Origin: Actinomycetota bacterium
GTDB lineage: Bacteria; Actinomycetota; Aquicultoria; Aquicultorales; Aquicultoraceae
DNA length: 44,420 nt
Direction: 5' to 3'
Assembly (NCBI GenBank): GCA_014859275.1
Contig: JACUUO010000006.1
Coordinates: 1-44,420 of the forward strand
Under the pieces are notes generated by a model, which did no database searches, was not told the origin of the DNA, and saw only the letters and a program-made list of their open reading frames with translations. The translations under genes and the position numbers were made by a program. Each line of letters opens with the position of its first letter. Positions within the stretch are counted from its first letter, which is position 1. This document shows positions 16,243 through 24,134 of the stretch, piece by piece.

Positions 16243-17027
16243 ATGAAGCTCAATATTAAACTCTTATCAGTAGTAGTTATTGGCATAGCGGTATTATCTG
16301 GAGGCACGCTGTGGGCGACCTCGCAATCAGGATTTTGCCAGTCTTGCCACGAGATGAAGGAGGACTATCGTGCCTGGCAAGCCTCAACTCATAAAGATGT
16401 CAGTTGTATATCTTGCCATATAGGACCTGGAGCTATCAACTTCATACAGCATAAAATAGTAGCTGTAAAAGAAGTAGCCTATCACATCACAGGTAACTAT
16501 GAGAAACCCATTAACAAGAATGCTACACTTAGCGAAAGTTTGCCGTCTTCGCACTGCGCGTCTTCATCCTGCCACGACTCGCCCGGAAAAATATCTAATG
16601 AGCGGCTGATATTTGATCACGATAAGCATAAGAATACCAACTTAAACTGCGCATACTGCCATAACAGAGTTGCTCACCCGGGACTAGAGGATTATAAAGA
16701 CCGTAAAAGCATGTCCTTATGCGTCGATTGCCACCAGGAGAAGAACGGTCCAACTAAATGCGACGCCTGCCATCCGGCCGAATTCGAGCGTAGGCCCGCT
16801 TCTCACATAAAAGAAGACTGGCCAAAGGGCCACGACAAAGGCGATGTATCGGCTTGCTCCGACTGCCACTTTTATACAGACCGCTTCTGCACCGGCTTCA
16901 TGGCCTGCCTGTGCCTCACGAGGAGGGCTGGCGGGGTTCTCATGGCAAGAATAGGTCTTTGTTAGACCTGTGCAGCAAGTGCCATGATAAGGAGACTTAT
17001 TGCACCAAGTGCCATGGTCCAAAATAG
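16243..17027 (+). CDS. NapC/NirT-type multiheme cytochrome c, frameshifted
   Basis: The product begins with a membrane anchor (LLSVVVIGIAVLSGGTLW) and NapC/NrfH-like hemes: CQSCH and CISCH, followed by CASSSCH (a CX4CH site), CAYCH, CVDCH, CDACH and CSDCH. The frame then breaks at about 16903. Adding one base there restores CTGCH and continues through CSKCH and CTKCH to a TAG at 17027, for 261 residues and ten heme sites. As sequenced, the protein stops at 16965 with a garbled tail. The membrane-anchored NapC-like start suggests it takes electrons from quinol and passes them outward. The ATG at 16243 follows GTGAGGG. Whether the indel is biological or an error is unresolved. Confidence 0.85.
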
Positions 17028-17265
17028 AATCCTAATAAAGATCTATTGTACACAGTGCAATACCTTCCTTTATAAATACAGGAAAAGAACTAACGGGGCC
17101 TTGGTTAAATGCCATGCCGATAGAATTATTGAGGATGGTACCAGGGGCGATTTAAAATGCCCCGGTTGCGGCCAAGAATTCGCCAGATTTAAGATGATAA
17201 AAAACCGACTAGTTCAAAAGATTATTCGAGGTAGGGTCTTCATCAAAGGCCATCTTAAAAGGTAG
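17014..17265 (+). CDS. Small zinc-ribbon protein
   Basis: The product of about 83 residues has CTQC near the N-terminus and CPGC later, with an intervening cysteine in LVKCHAD, so it probably folds as a zinc ribbon. A basic C-terminus (KMIKNRLVQKIIRGRVFIKG) follows. I do not recognise a function. The ATG at 17014 overlaps the last 14 bases of the restored cytochrome frame, a tight junction that suggests cotranscription. A GTG or ATG further upstream would add residues that are cytochrome sequence in another frame. Confidence 0.6.
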   Translation: MVQNRILIKIYCTQCNTFLYKYRKRTNGALVKCHADRIIEDGTRGDLKCPGCGQEFARFKMIKNRLVQKIIRGRVFIKGHLKR

Positions 17266-17276
17266 CTCTATTACTT

Positions 17277-17302
17277 ATAAGGGGTCGATATCGACCCCTT
17301 AT
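17277..17302. terminator. Bidirectional terminator between convergent genes
   Basis: ATAAGGGGTCGA pairs perfectly with TCGACCCCTTAT around a central AT, giving a 26-base palindrome. It lies between the stop of the zinc-ribbon gene (plus) and the stop of the anti-sigma-like gene (minus). The flanking T-run is weak, but position and stability fit a terminator for both. Confidence 0.7.
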
Positions 17303-17304
17303 TC

Positions 17305-19011
17305 TCAGTTAATCTTCACGAGGCTTTCTGCGGCCTTAATGACTATGTCTTTATTCGGGCCTGACAGAGAGGGCCACGACGTTATTTCTACGGTTGAGTT
17401 GCCAACATCGATAAAGAGCCTATAAATAAAGGGGCGCACTTGGTCAATTCTTTCCCCATATCTAGTTTTCTCCTCATATAAGATAGCCGGTTTTTCACTA
17501 ATTGTAATCTCTGTTTTTGTAGGCTCTATCCATCCCCCAGGTACCCCAGGTGGTGAGTCTGGGCAAGTTCCTTTGATTAAGGAGGGTTTGAAGGCAGGCC
17601 GGTTCGTGATGAATAAAGTATTGTGTTCTGGATCATTATAAACAGCAACATACTTGCTATCAGGGGCACCTTGAAGAGTGCTATCGGACGGCCCGCCTGA
17701 CCCGTCTTCCGGCCATCCCTTGTAATAACCGAAACCACCAAGTTTGAATCCTTCGAAAGATTCTCCTACATAATAAAGATCGAACTCTTTGAACTTCTTA
17801 GCTTTAGCAGGTGAAAAGTTGAGTTGGGTTATGGAGTCGGCGTTTTCGGGCACCTCGAGACTGAATACATCCTCAGTAAGGTCTTGTGCATCGAGCAGTT
17901 TAAAGTCCTCAAACATCACCGTTCGCTTATAAATTATCTCCCTTTCTTGATTCGGTTCAACCTTCCATGTTTGGTAGGTAATTCTTAGAGGTTGATAATT
18001 GTCTTTTCTAATATCACTGACGATCTCACTGCTCATAACACCGCTATCACTGCCATCATTATCAGGTAGCGGCCCTCCCGAATGGGAAGTCGTCTCTGAA
18101 TAGGAAATCGACTCAGAGGTTGTAGGCTTTGCTGGTAGAAGAATGTAGCCATAAATATCACCTTCTATCCTGGCTATCTCACCGGTTAACCTGTCTATCT
18201 CACTGCTAATGTCACTGCCATCATTAGCTTTTTTGGATAGCGTCTCTTTCAACCTATAGGCCTCAACACCATCAACAGTTTCTTCACTTAGGATCACTGC
18301 TTTGTCATTCTTAAGAAGTTCTCGGTACCGCTTAATATAGCCACTCACGGGATCACTAAAGCGCGAGGCGTAGATCTTCGGGGTATCCACTCCTCCTACA
18401 TGGAGCTTATCGCCATCTTTTACCACATATAGAGTACCCTCATCCCTCACGAGCACCTTCCCCGTAAATTCCTTACCATTCCTAGAGCGATAATGACGAA
18501 TCCATTTCATCGTCTTTTTATCATAATCAACCCAGAACTCATCCTGCCAAGAAATAGGCTCCTCTCCACTCTGCCCCCTCTGCCAAGCAGGAGCATCAGG
18601 CTCCTTATCTAGCTGACCCTTAATTTTATAGTAAGTGATCTTCCCTGGTTGCCCCATAGCAGCGATGGCTCTTTGCATAATTAGAGTATCTGATGGCGGG
18701 TTAAAGATTCCAGATAACAGAAATGCGGTAACTAAAGCAGCTATGATACCGCCAGCAAGTAAGATCTTTAGCAGCTTTTTGGATAACCTCCGGGTAGACG
18801 CCGAGCCCTGGAGGCTGCACGCATCTTCCCCTTTCTCCACCTTATGAAGTATGCGATCCTGCACATCCTCATCAAGCTTGATATCCTTACGGAAGGCGTT
18901 TCTGACTCTTGTCGCGGTCGATACCATTTCAGAGGAATCAGAAATGCCTTGCTCAATTTGAGCTGCCAGCTTCTCCGCCTCTCGTTTCTCGAACCAGTAA
19001 AACATCGGCAT
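17305..19011 (-). CDS. Large transmembrane anti-sigma factor-like protein
   Basis: The 568-residue product has a cytoplasmic N-terminus of about 80 residues with charged helices (EKLAAQIEQGISDSSEM onward), one membrane helix (LLKILLAGGIIAALVTAFLL, about 80-100), and a very large extracellular part. The extracellular part contains a lipoprotein-sorting or RseB-like region (KIYASRFSDPVSGYIKRY, then LTEDVFSLEVPENAD) and a C-terminal DUF4367-like region (FKLGGFGYYKGW, FITNRP). Its gene overlaps the ECF sigma gene by 59 bases and follows AAAGGAGGGG, typical of a sigma/anti-sigma pair. It is therefore most likely the membrane sensor and inhibitor of that sigma factor. No zinc-binding HxxxCxxC motif is visible. 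Confidence 0.75.
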   Translation of the reverse strand: MPMFYWFEKREAEKLAAQIEQGISDSSEMVSTATRVRNAFRKDIKLDEDVQDRILHKVEKGEDACSLQGSASTRRLSKKLLKILLAGGIIAALVTAFLLSGIFNPPSDTLIMQRAIAAMGQPGKITYYKIKGQLDKEPDAPAWQRGQSGEEPISWQDEFWVDYDKKTMKWIRHYRSRNGKEFTGKVLVRDEGTLYVVKDGDKLHVGGVDTPKIYASRFSDPVSGYIKRYRELLKNDKAVILSEETVDGVEAYRLKETLSKKANDGSDISSEIDRLTGEIARIEGDIYGYILLPAKPTTSESISYSETTSHSGGPLPDNDGSDSGVMSSEIVSDIRKDNYQPLRITYQTWKVEPNQEREIIYKRTVMFEDFKLLDAQDLTEDVFSLEVPENADSITQLNFSPAKAKKFKEFDLYYVGESFEGFKLGGFGYYKGWPEDGSGGPSDSTLQGAPDSKYVAVYNDPEHNTLFITNRPAFKPSLIKGTCPDSPPGVPGGWIEPTKTEITISEKPAILYEEKTRYGERIDQVRPFIYRLFIDVGNSTVEITSWPSLSGPNKDIVIKAAESLVKIN

Positions 19012-19492
19012 TCCCCTCCTTTAAGATTCTTCTTAATCCTTTTATACCGCGGTAAAAAAGCATCTTCACCGCACCTTCCTTCTTACTAAGGAAATTGGCC
19101 ACATCTTTGAAGCTCATGTCCTCAACTATCTTCAGGTATATTACCTGCTGCTGTTTTGGATTCAGGCTTCTAAGGGCCTGCCAAACCTCCTCGTCCTCCC
19201 ATGGCGAGTTAAAATGGCCTTGAGCTACTTCGAGCTGCTCCTCCAAATGCCCAAGCCTCGTCGCTTTGCGGTATCGGTCGATACAGAGGTTGCCGGCAAC
19301 CGTAAAAAGCCAGGCTAATATGCGATCCTGCTCTACTTTATCGTAGTTCTCTAAGAATCTAACGAATACTTCGGCCGTGATATCCTCTGCATCCTGATCG
19401 GAATTCATTCGAAAAAGGCAGTAACGATAGATTCTCTCCACGTGTGTCCGGTAAACATCAATGAGGTGATCTTCGACCACGAACTCCTCCAC
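18953..19492 (-). CDS. ECF-type RNA polymerase sigma factor
   Basis: The 179-residue product shows sigma region 2 (YRTHVERIYRYCLFRMNSDQ, then AEDITAEVFVRFLENYDK and the -10-binding WLFTVAGNLCIDRYRK) and region 4 (LRSLNPKQQQVIYLKIVEDM, then SFKDVANFLSKKEGAVKML), the two domains of an ECF sigma factor. It is followed, with overlap, by its probable membrane anti-sigma. Two GTG starts are possible, at 19492 and 19480; the first is abutted by AAGGAG with almost no spacing, so the second is credible. The target genes are not known. Confidence 0.93.
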   Translation of the reverse strand: MEEFVVEDHLIDVYRTHVERIYRYCLFRMNSDQDAEDITAEVFVRFLENYDKVEQDRILAWLFTVAGNLCIDRYRKATRLGHLEEQLEVAQGHFNSPWEDEEVWQALRSLNPKQQQVIYLKIVEDMSFKDVANFLSKKEGAVKMLFYRGIKGLRRILKEGNADVLLVRETRGGEAGSSN

Positions 19493-19643
19493 CTCCTTAA
19501 ACAGGTGAGCTCAACCCTTTACTTACTTTAACAATTAGGAGCGCAAAAAAGTAACATAGTCTGTAGATCAGGGATTTGGGTACCTTATTGAAGGGGGTTG
19601 TTTTTCTCTGCAAATTTTCCGCTATTCCCTTGCATATATGAGA

Positions 19644-19669
19644 AAAAATGGCTCGAGAGAGCCATTTTT
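19644..19669 (-). terminator. Terminator of the chemotaxis operon
   Basis: AAAAATGGCTC and GAGCCATTTTT form an 11-base-pair stem with a GAGA loop and flanking A/T runs, so it can act in either direction. It lies downstream of the GGDEF gene on the minus strand, after a repeat block, and before the ECF sigma gene. It probably ends the che transcript. Confidence 0.78.
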
Positions 19670-19696
19670 ACTGTCTTGCTCCTGGATCGAACTAAA

Positions 19697-19850
19697 GATC
19701 AGCTGTAGGGGTTGAGCCTGTCTCGACCTTTCTTAGGGCGGACACGTCGGCCCATCACGGGCCCTCATGGCCTAAGAAAACTCACGTTTCCATAGCCAGT
19801 ACCAGGGCAGAGACAAGCTCTGCCCCTACATATATGTTTGATCATGGGGG
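19697..19850. repeat. Family C dispersed repeat, copy 2
   Basis: Text shared with 3110-3335 and 40553-40745 includes 'gagcctgtctcgac', 'ggcccatcacgggcc', 'ctaagaaaactcac', 'agccagtaccagggc' and 'acaagctctgcccctac', with a trailing 'gatcatggggg'. It lies in the 3' untranslated region of the chemotaxis operon, between the last gene and the terminator. Confidence 0.65.
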
Positions 19851-19900
19851 AATCCTTCCCCAGGAATAATCCCCCTTGCAGGCTAACGCCCTTTCTCCCC

Positions 19901-21358
19901 TCAAGGGGAGGGACTAGTCCCAAAGACGTATGTTCTGTTTCGCCCACCTCTCTTGGCCACATAGAGCGCCTCATCAGCAGCCTTAACCAAGTCCTCGGGG
20001 GTTGCTGCGTCGGTTGGGTAACAAGCAACGCCGAGGCTGATTGTCCTATTAACGACAGGCAGCTCCTCATTGCCTGGGAAATCTGACTGCTCAACGGTAC
20101 GTCTTATTCTCTCGGCAACCACTAAAGCATTCTTTTTATCGGTTGCCGGCAAGATCACCGCAAATTCTTCGCCTCCGTAGCGGGCAGGCACGTCTATATC
20201 TCGAGTATTCTTTTTCAGTATCTGCGCTAATCTCTTTAACGCCAAATCTCCCTTTGGATGGCCGAAAGCGTCGTTATAATCTTTAAAATAATCAATGTCG
20301 ATCATGATAAGAGAGACAACTTGGTTTGTCCGCTCAGCGCGGCGCACCTCTTCCCGAAGCTTCCCTTGGAAATAACCGTGGTTAAACAGTTCGGTCAATC
20401 TATCAGTATCTGACAACCACTTGAGCTCCTCGCTAAAAAGCGCATTCTGGAGAGCAAATGCGCTCATCACCGCGATGTTTTCATATCTCTCCTGCTCTAC
20501 AGGAGTTAGCTCTCGGCTCTTGGTGGTCGCGGTTGCTAGAACTCCGAGGATTTCATCTTGCATCCTTAACGGTATTGCAATTTGTGAGCCTGTCCAGGTG
20601 CTATCATAAAGGAATGAAACTTCTGGCGCCGGGTCCGTCTCCCTTATCATCTCTTCTCCGTTGGCAGCTAGACCAATGATTGTTTCTCCGGGCAAGACTC
20701 TTGCCCTGAAACCAGAGGGAGCGCGGCCTCGTGTGCTTTTAAGCTCAAGGTCACCTGCTCGGTGGTCAAGAAGGTATGTGCATGCGATTTCGGCGGCAAG
20801 TATTCCGACCGCTCCATCGGAAATAAGCTCGCACACCTGTACGAGATTAAGGCGCCCAGCTAGCGCTTTGAAGAATTCATGGGTGAAATATAGTTCCGCA
20901 AGCCTTCCCTCAAGCTCAACGTTGGTTTTTGTAAGTGTTTCGTACTCTTTTTTAAGAGCATTGTGAGCCTTGGTGCTCTTGTCTATCGCTCGTTCAAGTC
21001 TCTCTATCGCCCCGATCATGTCAATAAGAGCTTTTGAGCTTAGACCACTGATAATATGAACCCCGGGCGTGGTTATAGCCGAAGCCATCCTGGCGACCTC
21101 AACGTTGCCGGTCAGATCAATTACGGAATTGAAATTTTGCGACCCCAAGTTGCTTTTGAGTGATTGAAGCTTGGTTTTATGATGGTCGGGGGAGATTTCA
21201 ATTACAGCACATGGCTCGAGACCCGAGACCTCGGAGAACATCCTGGCTATTTTGCAATCACCCTTATTAACAATGAACAATGGTTTGGAACCGGGTAGGT
21301 TAAGGAATTCCCTGTTCTTGCTAATTTTCGCTCCTTTGGGCTCCTTAGTTCTTCTCAT
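19901..21358 (-). CDS. Diguanylate cyclase with N-terminal Rossmann-like, GAF and GGDEF domains
   Basis: The 485-residue product probably makes cyclic di-GMP from two GTP. Residues 25-130 look like a nucleotide-binding alpha/beta domain (PLFIVNKGDCKIARMF, VIDLTGNVEVARMAS) that I cannot assign. A coiled linker follows (IERLERAIDKSTKAHNALKK), then a GAF domain (about 165-310), and a GGDEF domain with the active GGEEF near residue 400. An intact inhibitory site, RDID, lies five residues before GGEEF, so product feedback is expected. It is the last gene of the chemotaxis operon. A cyclase cotranscribed with che genes suggests that motility and the motile-to-sessile switch are controlled together. 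Confidence 0.88.
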   Translation of the reverse strand: MRRTKEPKGAKISKNREFLNLPGSKPLFIVNKGDCKIARMFSEVSGLEPCAVIEISPDHHKTKLQSLKSNLGSQNFNSVIDLTGNVEVARMASAITTPGVHIISGLSSKALIDMIGAIERLERAIDKSTKAHNALKKEYETLTKTNVELEGRLAELYFTHEFFKALAGRLNLVQVCELISDGAVGILAAEIACTYLLDHRAGDLELKSTRGRAPSGFRARVLPGETIIGLAANGEEMIRETDPAPEVSFLYDSTWTGSQIAIPLRMQDEILGVLATATTKSRELTPVEQERYENIAVMSAFALQNALFSEELKWLSDTDRLTELFNHGYFQGKLREEVRRAERTNQVVSLIMIDIDYFKDYNDAFGHPKGDLALKRLAQILKKNTRDIDVPARYGGEEFAVILPATDKKNALVVAERIRRTVEQSDFPGNEELPVVNRTISLGVACYPTDAATPEDLVKAADEALYVAKRGGRNRTYVFGTSPSP

Positions 21359-21373
21359 TAGAAACCTGCCCTT

Positions 21374-21865
21374 CTATAATCGCTTTGTTTTGCCGCTTGC
21401 AAGCCTTACTACCAAGCAACCGGTCTTAGTATCAAAAAAAACCGAGCGGGCCGTTTGGCCGCCTACATCCGAGGCGACAAGGGGTATGCCCATCTGTCTA
21501 AGCACCCGCCTAACCATTTCTATATTGTTTCTACCGATGGCTCCAATAGAGGAGGCTTTACTTTCAAACATTGCGGACCCTCCCGCTATCTTGGCCACAA
21601 TCATACCGTTGCACCCGGCCTCCTTCATTTTCTTAAGCATGCTTGGAATAGCCTGATCTGCATACTTGCCGGGTGCATGAATTGACCGAGATATCTCCTT
21701 TGGCAGCATGATATGGGCCAGTCCACCAATCTTACGTTTTTTGTCATAGAGGGCGACGGCAACGCATGATCCAAGCGCACGACTTACCAGTATTGCCGGT
21801 TCTTTCGAGACCCTAAGCTCACCTAAACCGACGTCTATCTGCCATTTCTTTAGCTCTCCAACCAT
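21374..21865 (-). CDS. cheD: Chemoreceptor glutamine deamidase CheD
   Basis: CheD deamidates receptor glutamines and is regulated by CheC. The 163-residue product has the catalytic LGSCVAVALYDKKRKIGGLAH with the active Cys and His, and the GGSAMF segment. Its ATG at 21865 begins one base after the cheC stop, with GGGAG about 11 bases upstream. The CheC-CheD pair is typical of Firmicutes, Thermotogae and many deep-branching lineages rather than enteric bacteria. Confidence 0.95.
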   Translation of the reverse strand: MVGELKKWQIDVGLGELRVSKEPAILVSRALGSCVAVALYDKKRKIGGLAHIMLPKEISRSIHAPGKYADQAIPSMLKKMKEAGCNGMIVAKIAGGSAMFESKASSIGAIGRNNIEMVRRVLRQMGIPLVASDVGGQTARSVFFDTKTGCLVVRLASGKTKRL

Positions 21866-21868
21866 CGT

Positions 21869-22483
21869 CTAATGTACTCCCATTTTTGTTAGTACTGTTT
21901 GCAACGCATTTGGATTTGGCAGAAAGACAATATGCCCCTCAATCTCATCTTCGTTATCTATAAACCTTGTTTGGATCAGGATTCCAAACCCAGCCTCAAG
22001 GTCAAGCTCGAGCGCTACAGCCTCAACGAGCGCCCCACCCATATCAAATGAGAAGCTTGGCTCAGAGGCTGCTGCTTTTAGACCAGTAAATTCGCTCAGT
22101 GCATCAAGGTAGGAACTAATCATGATGTCGCCAATCCTGGTCAGCAGATGTTGCCCCTCATCACTAAGGCAAGCTGTGCTCTCGCTTTTTCCTAAGAGAA
22201 CCGAGACCATGCGCTTGGCACTACCCTCAGACATTAAGAAAAGCGTAGATCCATCAATATCACCGGTGATTCTTACGTAGACTCCTGCTATGAGTTCCTC
22301 TGGTTCATGAATTATTTCCGTCGGCAACTTGATGGGTGGAATGATCTTGACGTGGGGCACCAGGATCAAGATCTTCCTGTCCATCAGGCGTGAAAGTGAC
22401 GTCGCTGCATGACCGGCTCCGATATTTCCGGTCTCCCGCAGAGCATCAAGAGCGAACTCCCCAAAATTCACATTACTAGGCAT
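21869..22483 (-). CDS. cheC: CheY-P phosphatase CheC with one intact active site
   Basis: CheC removes phosphate from CheY-P and binds CheD. The family signature D-x3-E-x2-N-x22-P occurs twice in a typical CheC. The first is intact in DALRETGN with the Pro 23 residues on. The second keeps the spacing (HLLTRIGD, then Pro) but has Arg for Glu and Asp for Asn, so that site should be inactive. The 204 residues match the usual length. AGGAGGG precedes the ATG, and the gene overlaps the end of cheA by eight bases. Confidence 0.94.
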   Translation of the reverse strand: MPSNVNFGEFALDALRETGNIGAGHAATSLSRLMDRKILILVPHVKIIPPIKLPTEIIHEPEELIAGVYVRITGDIDGSTLFLMSEGSAKRMVSVLLGKSESTACLSDEGQHLLTRIGDIMISSYLDALSEFTGLKAAASEPSFSFDMGGALVEAVALELDLEAGFGILIQTRFIDNEDEIEGHIVFLPNPNALQTVLTKMGVH

Positions 22484-24134
22484 AACTCCCTCCTAGGTCG
22501 TGCCGATTTTGCAATAGACTTCTAGGATCAATGACAAGGGCCACTCTCCCATCTCCCAGCACGGCCGATCCTGCAAGGCCGTTGATACATTGCAAGAATT
22601 CGCAGAGCGGCTTAACGACGATTTCCTGTTTTCTGAGCACATGCTCGACCTTTAACCCGATCTTGTTATCGCCAACCTGGACGATTACAGCATAGCCCGG
22701 TTCCCTACCTGGACCAATCCCGCCAAAGATTGCCTGTTGGTCAACCAGGGGAACCGTCTCCCCTCTCATGATGACAACCTGACTGTCCCCTATCCTGCGC
22801 ACATTACCATTGCGGCAGGATACTATATCGATAACGTTGCTTAAGGGTAACGCAAAGATCTGCCTTCTAATGGTAACCATTAGAGCGGGGATTAGGGCGA
22901 GCGTCAAAGGGACCTCAAGGCTGAAGGTTGTTCCAAGGCCAAGCTTTGAGTGGATTCTTAAAACCCCACCCAACGCATCAATCTTATCTTTGACGGCATT
23001 AAGGCCGACTCCTCGGCCAGATATTGATGTAGCCTCGCTCATAGTTGTAAATTTAGGCCTATACAGCAGCGAGTATGCATTATCGCCCTCCATCGACTCG
23101 ATCTCCTCTTTAGTTGCCATACCCTTTTCCAGGGAAATTCGCTTAATCTTCTCCACATCAATCCCTCTGCCATCATCAGAGACCTCAATGATAGCAATGT
23201 CATGCTTCCTTGCAGCAGAGAGGCTGATCGTGCCCCGTCTCGGTTTTCCTGAATCAACGCGATCATCAGGAGGCTCTATTCCGTGATCGACAGCATTCCT
23301 CAATAGATGGACCAATGGTTCGCTAATTTCATCAAGGACCATCCGGTCAAGCTTAATATTGTGATCTTTAACCATCAAGTCGACTTCTTTGCCAAGTTGG
23401 TGTGCGGCATCTCGCACCATCCTTGGGAATCGGTTAAAGGTATAGCTGACAGGAACCATCCTCATTTGCAGGGTCTCTTGCTGGAGCTCTGAGGCTATTA
23501 TGTTTAACTTATCGAATGCAGTAGTGAGAGATTCAAACTGCTTCGAGGATATGATGACCTCAAGATGTGTCAGGCTAATAACCATCTCGCTAACTAGGTT
23601 AAGAAGATTATCTAGGTGGGCGGCGTTTACTCTGATCGTCTCACCATGCGTTGTCTGTTTGATCCTCGAGACGGCTTTATCTCTTTGTTTTGGCGGTTTA
23701 ACATCTGGCGCTTTTATATCACACTTTAACTTATTTATGACGACGGTTTCTATCTCTGAGATATATGCCCCTCTGCCCAAGTCGAGCGCCGACTTTAATT
23801 CTTCTAGGTTATCGATATCGCCATTCTTTAGGAACGAATTTAAAGCATCCAGGCAGCTAAATAATAGATCAAGAAGCTCGCCGTCAATTGCGATCTCTCC
23901 ACTTCTGACTCTGTCAAGCAGGGTCTCCATACCATGGGTAAGGTCAGCCATCCTATCAAAGCCCATCGTGGCCGCCATGCCCTTCAAAGTATGCGCGATG
24001 CGGAACGTCTCGTTTATTTGGGATTCGTTAGCACCATTTCTCTCAAGGGCAAGAAGCGAATCATTGAGGCCATCAAGCAACTCTGCTGCTTCTGTGTTAA
24101 ATATATCATGATAGGCTGAGGCGTCTAAGCTCAT
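22476..24134 (-). CDS. cheA: Chemotaxis histidine kinase CheA, P2 domain absent
   Basis: CheA autophosphorylates on an HPt histidine and passes phosphate to CheY and CheB. The 552-residue product has the HPt domain with His48 (RIAHTLKGMAATMGF), dimerisation P3, an ATP-binding P4 (N-box HLLRNAVDHGIEPP, DDGRGID, GRGVGLNAVKDKI) and a CheW-like P5. Only a short linker (DIKAPDVKPPKQRDKAVSRI) joins P1 and P3, so the CheY/CheB-binding P2 domain is missing, which explains the small size. I use the ATG at 24134, which has GAGAGGGGG before it; the frame is open 50 codons upstream. The gene overlaps the end of cheB by 29 bases. Confidence 0.95.
   Translation of the reverse strand: MSLDASAYHDIFNTEAAELLDGLNDSLLALERNGANESQINETFRIAHTLKGMAATMGFDRMADLTHGMETLLDRVRSGEIAIDGELLDLLFSCLDALNSFLKNGDIDNLEELKSALDLGRGAYISEIETVVINKLKCDIKAPDVKPPKQRDKAVSRIKQTTHGETIRVNAAHLDNLLNLVSEMVISLTHLEVIISSKQFESLTTAFDKLNIIASELQQETLQMRMVPVSYTFNRFPRMVRDAAHQLGKEVDLMVKDHNIKLDRMVLDEISEPLVHLLRNAVDHGIEPPDDRVDSGKPRRGTISLSAARKHDIAIIEVSDDGRGIDVEKIKRISLEKGMATKEEIESMEGDNAYSLLYRPKFTTMSEATSISGRGVGLNAVKDKIDALGGVLRIHSKLGLGTTFSLEVPLTLALIPALMVTIRRQIFALPLSNVIDIVSCRNGNVRRIGDSQVVIMRGETVPLVDQQAIFGGIGPGREPGYAVIVQVGDNKIGLKVEHVLRKQEIVVKPLCEFLQCINGLAGSAVLGDGRVALVIDPRSLLQNRHDLGGSYA

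Noticed and set aside
16717-17022. Minus-strand frame opposite the cytochrome
   Set aside because: It is a shadow of the heme-rich coding strand, with cysteine-poor, unpatterned sequence.
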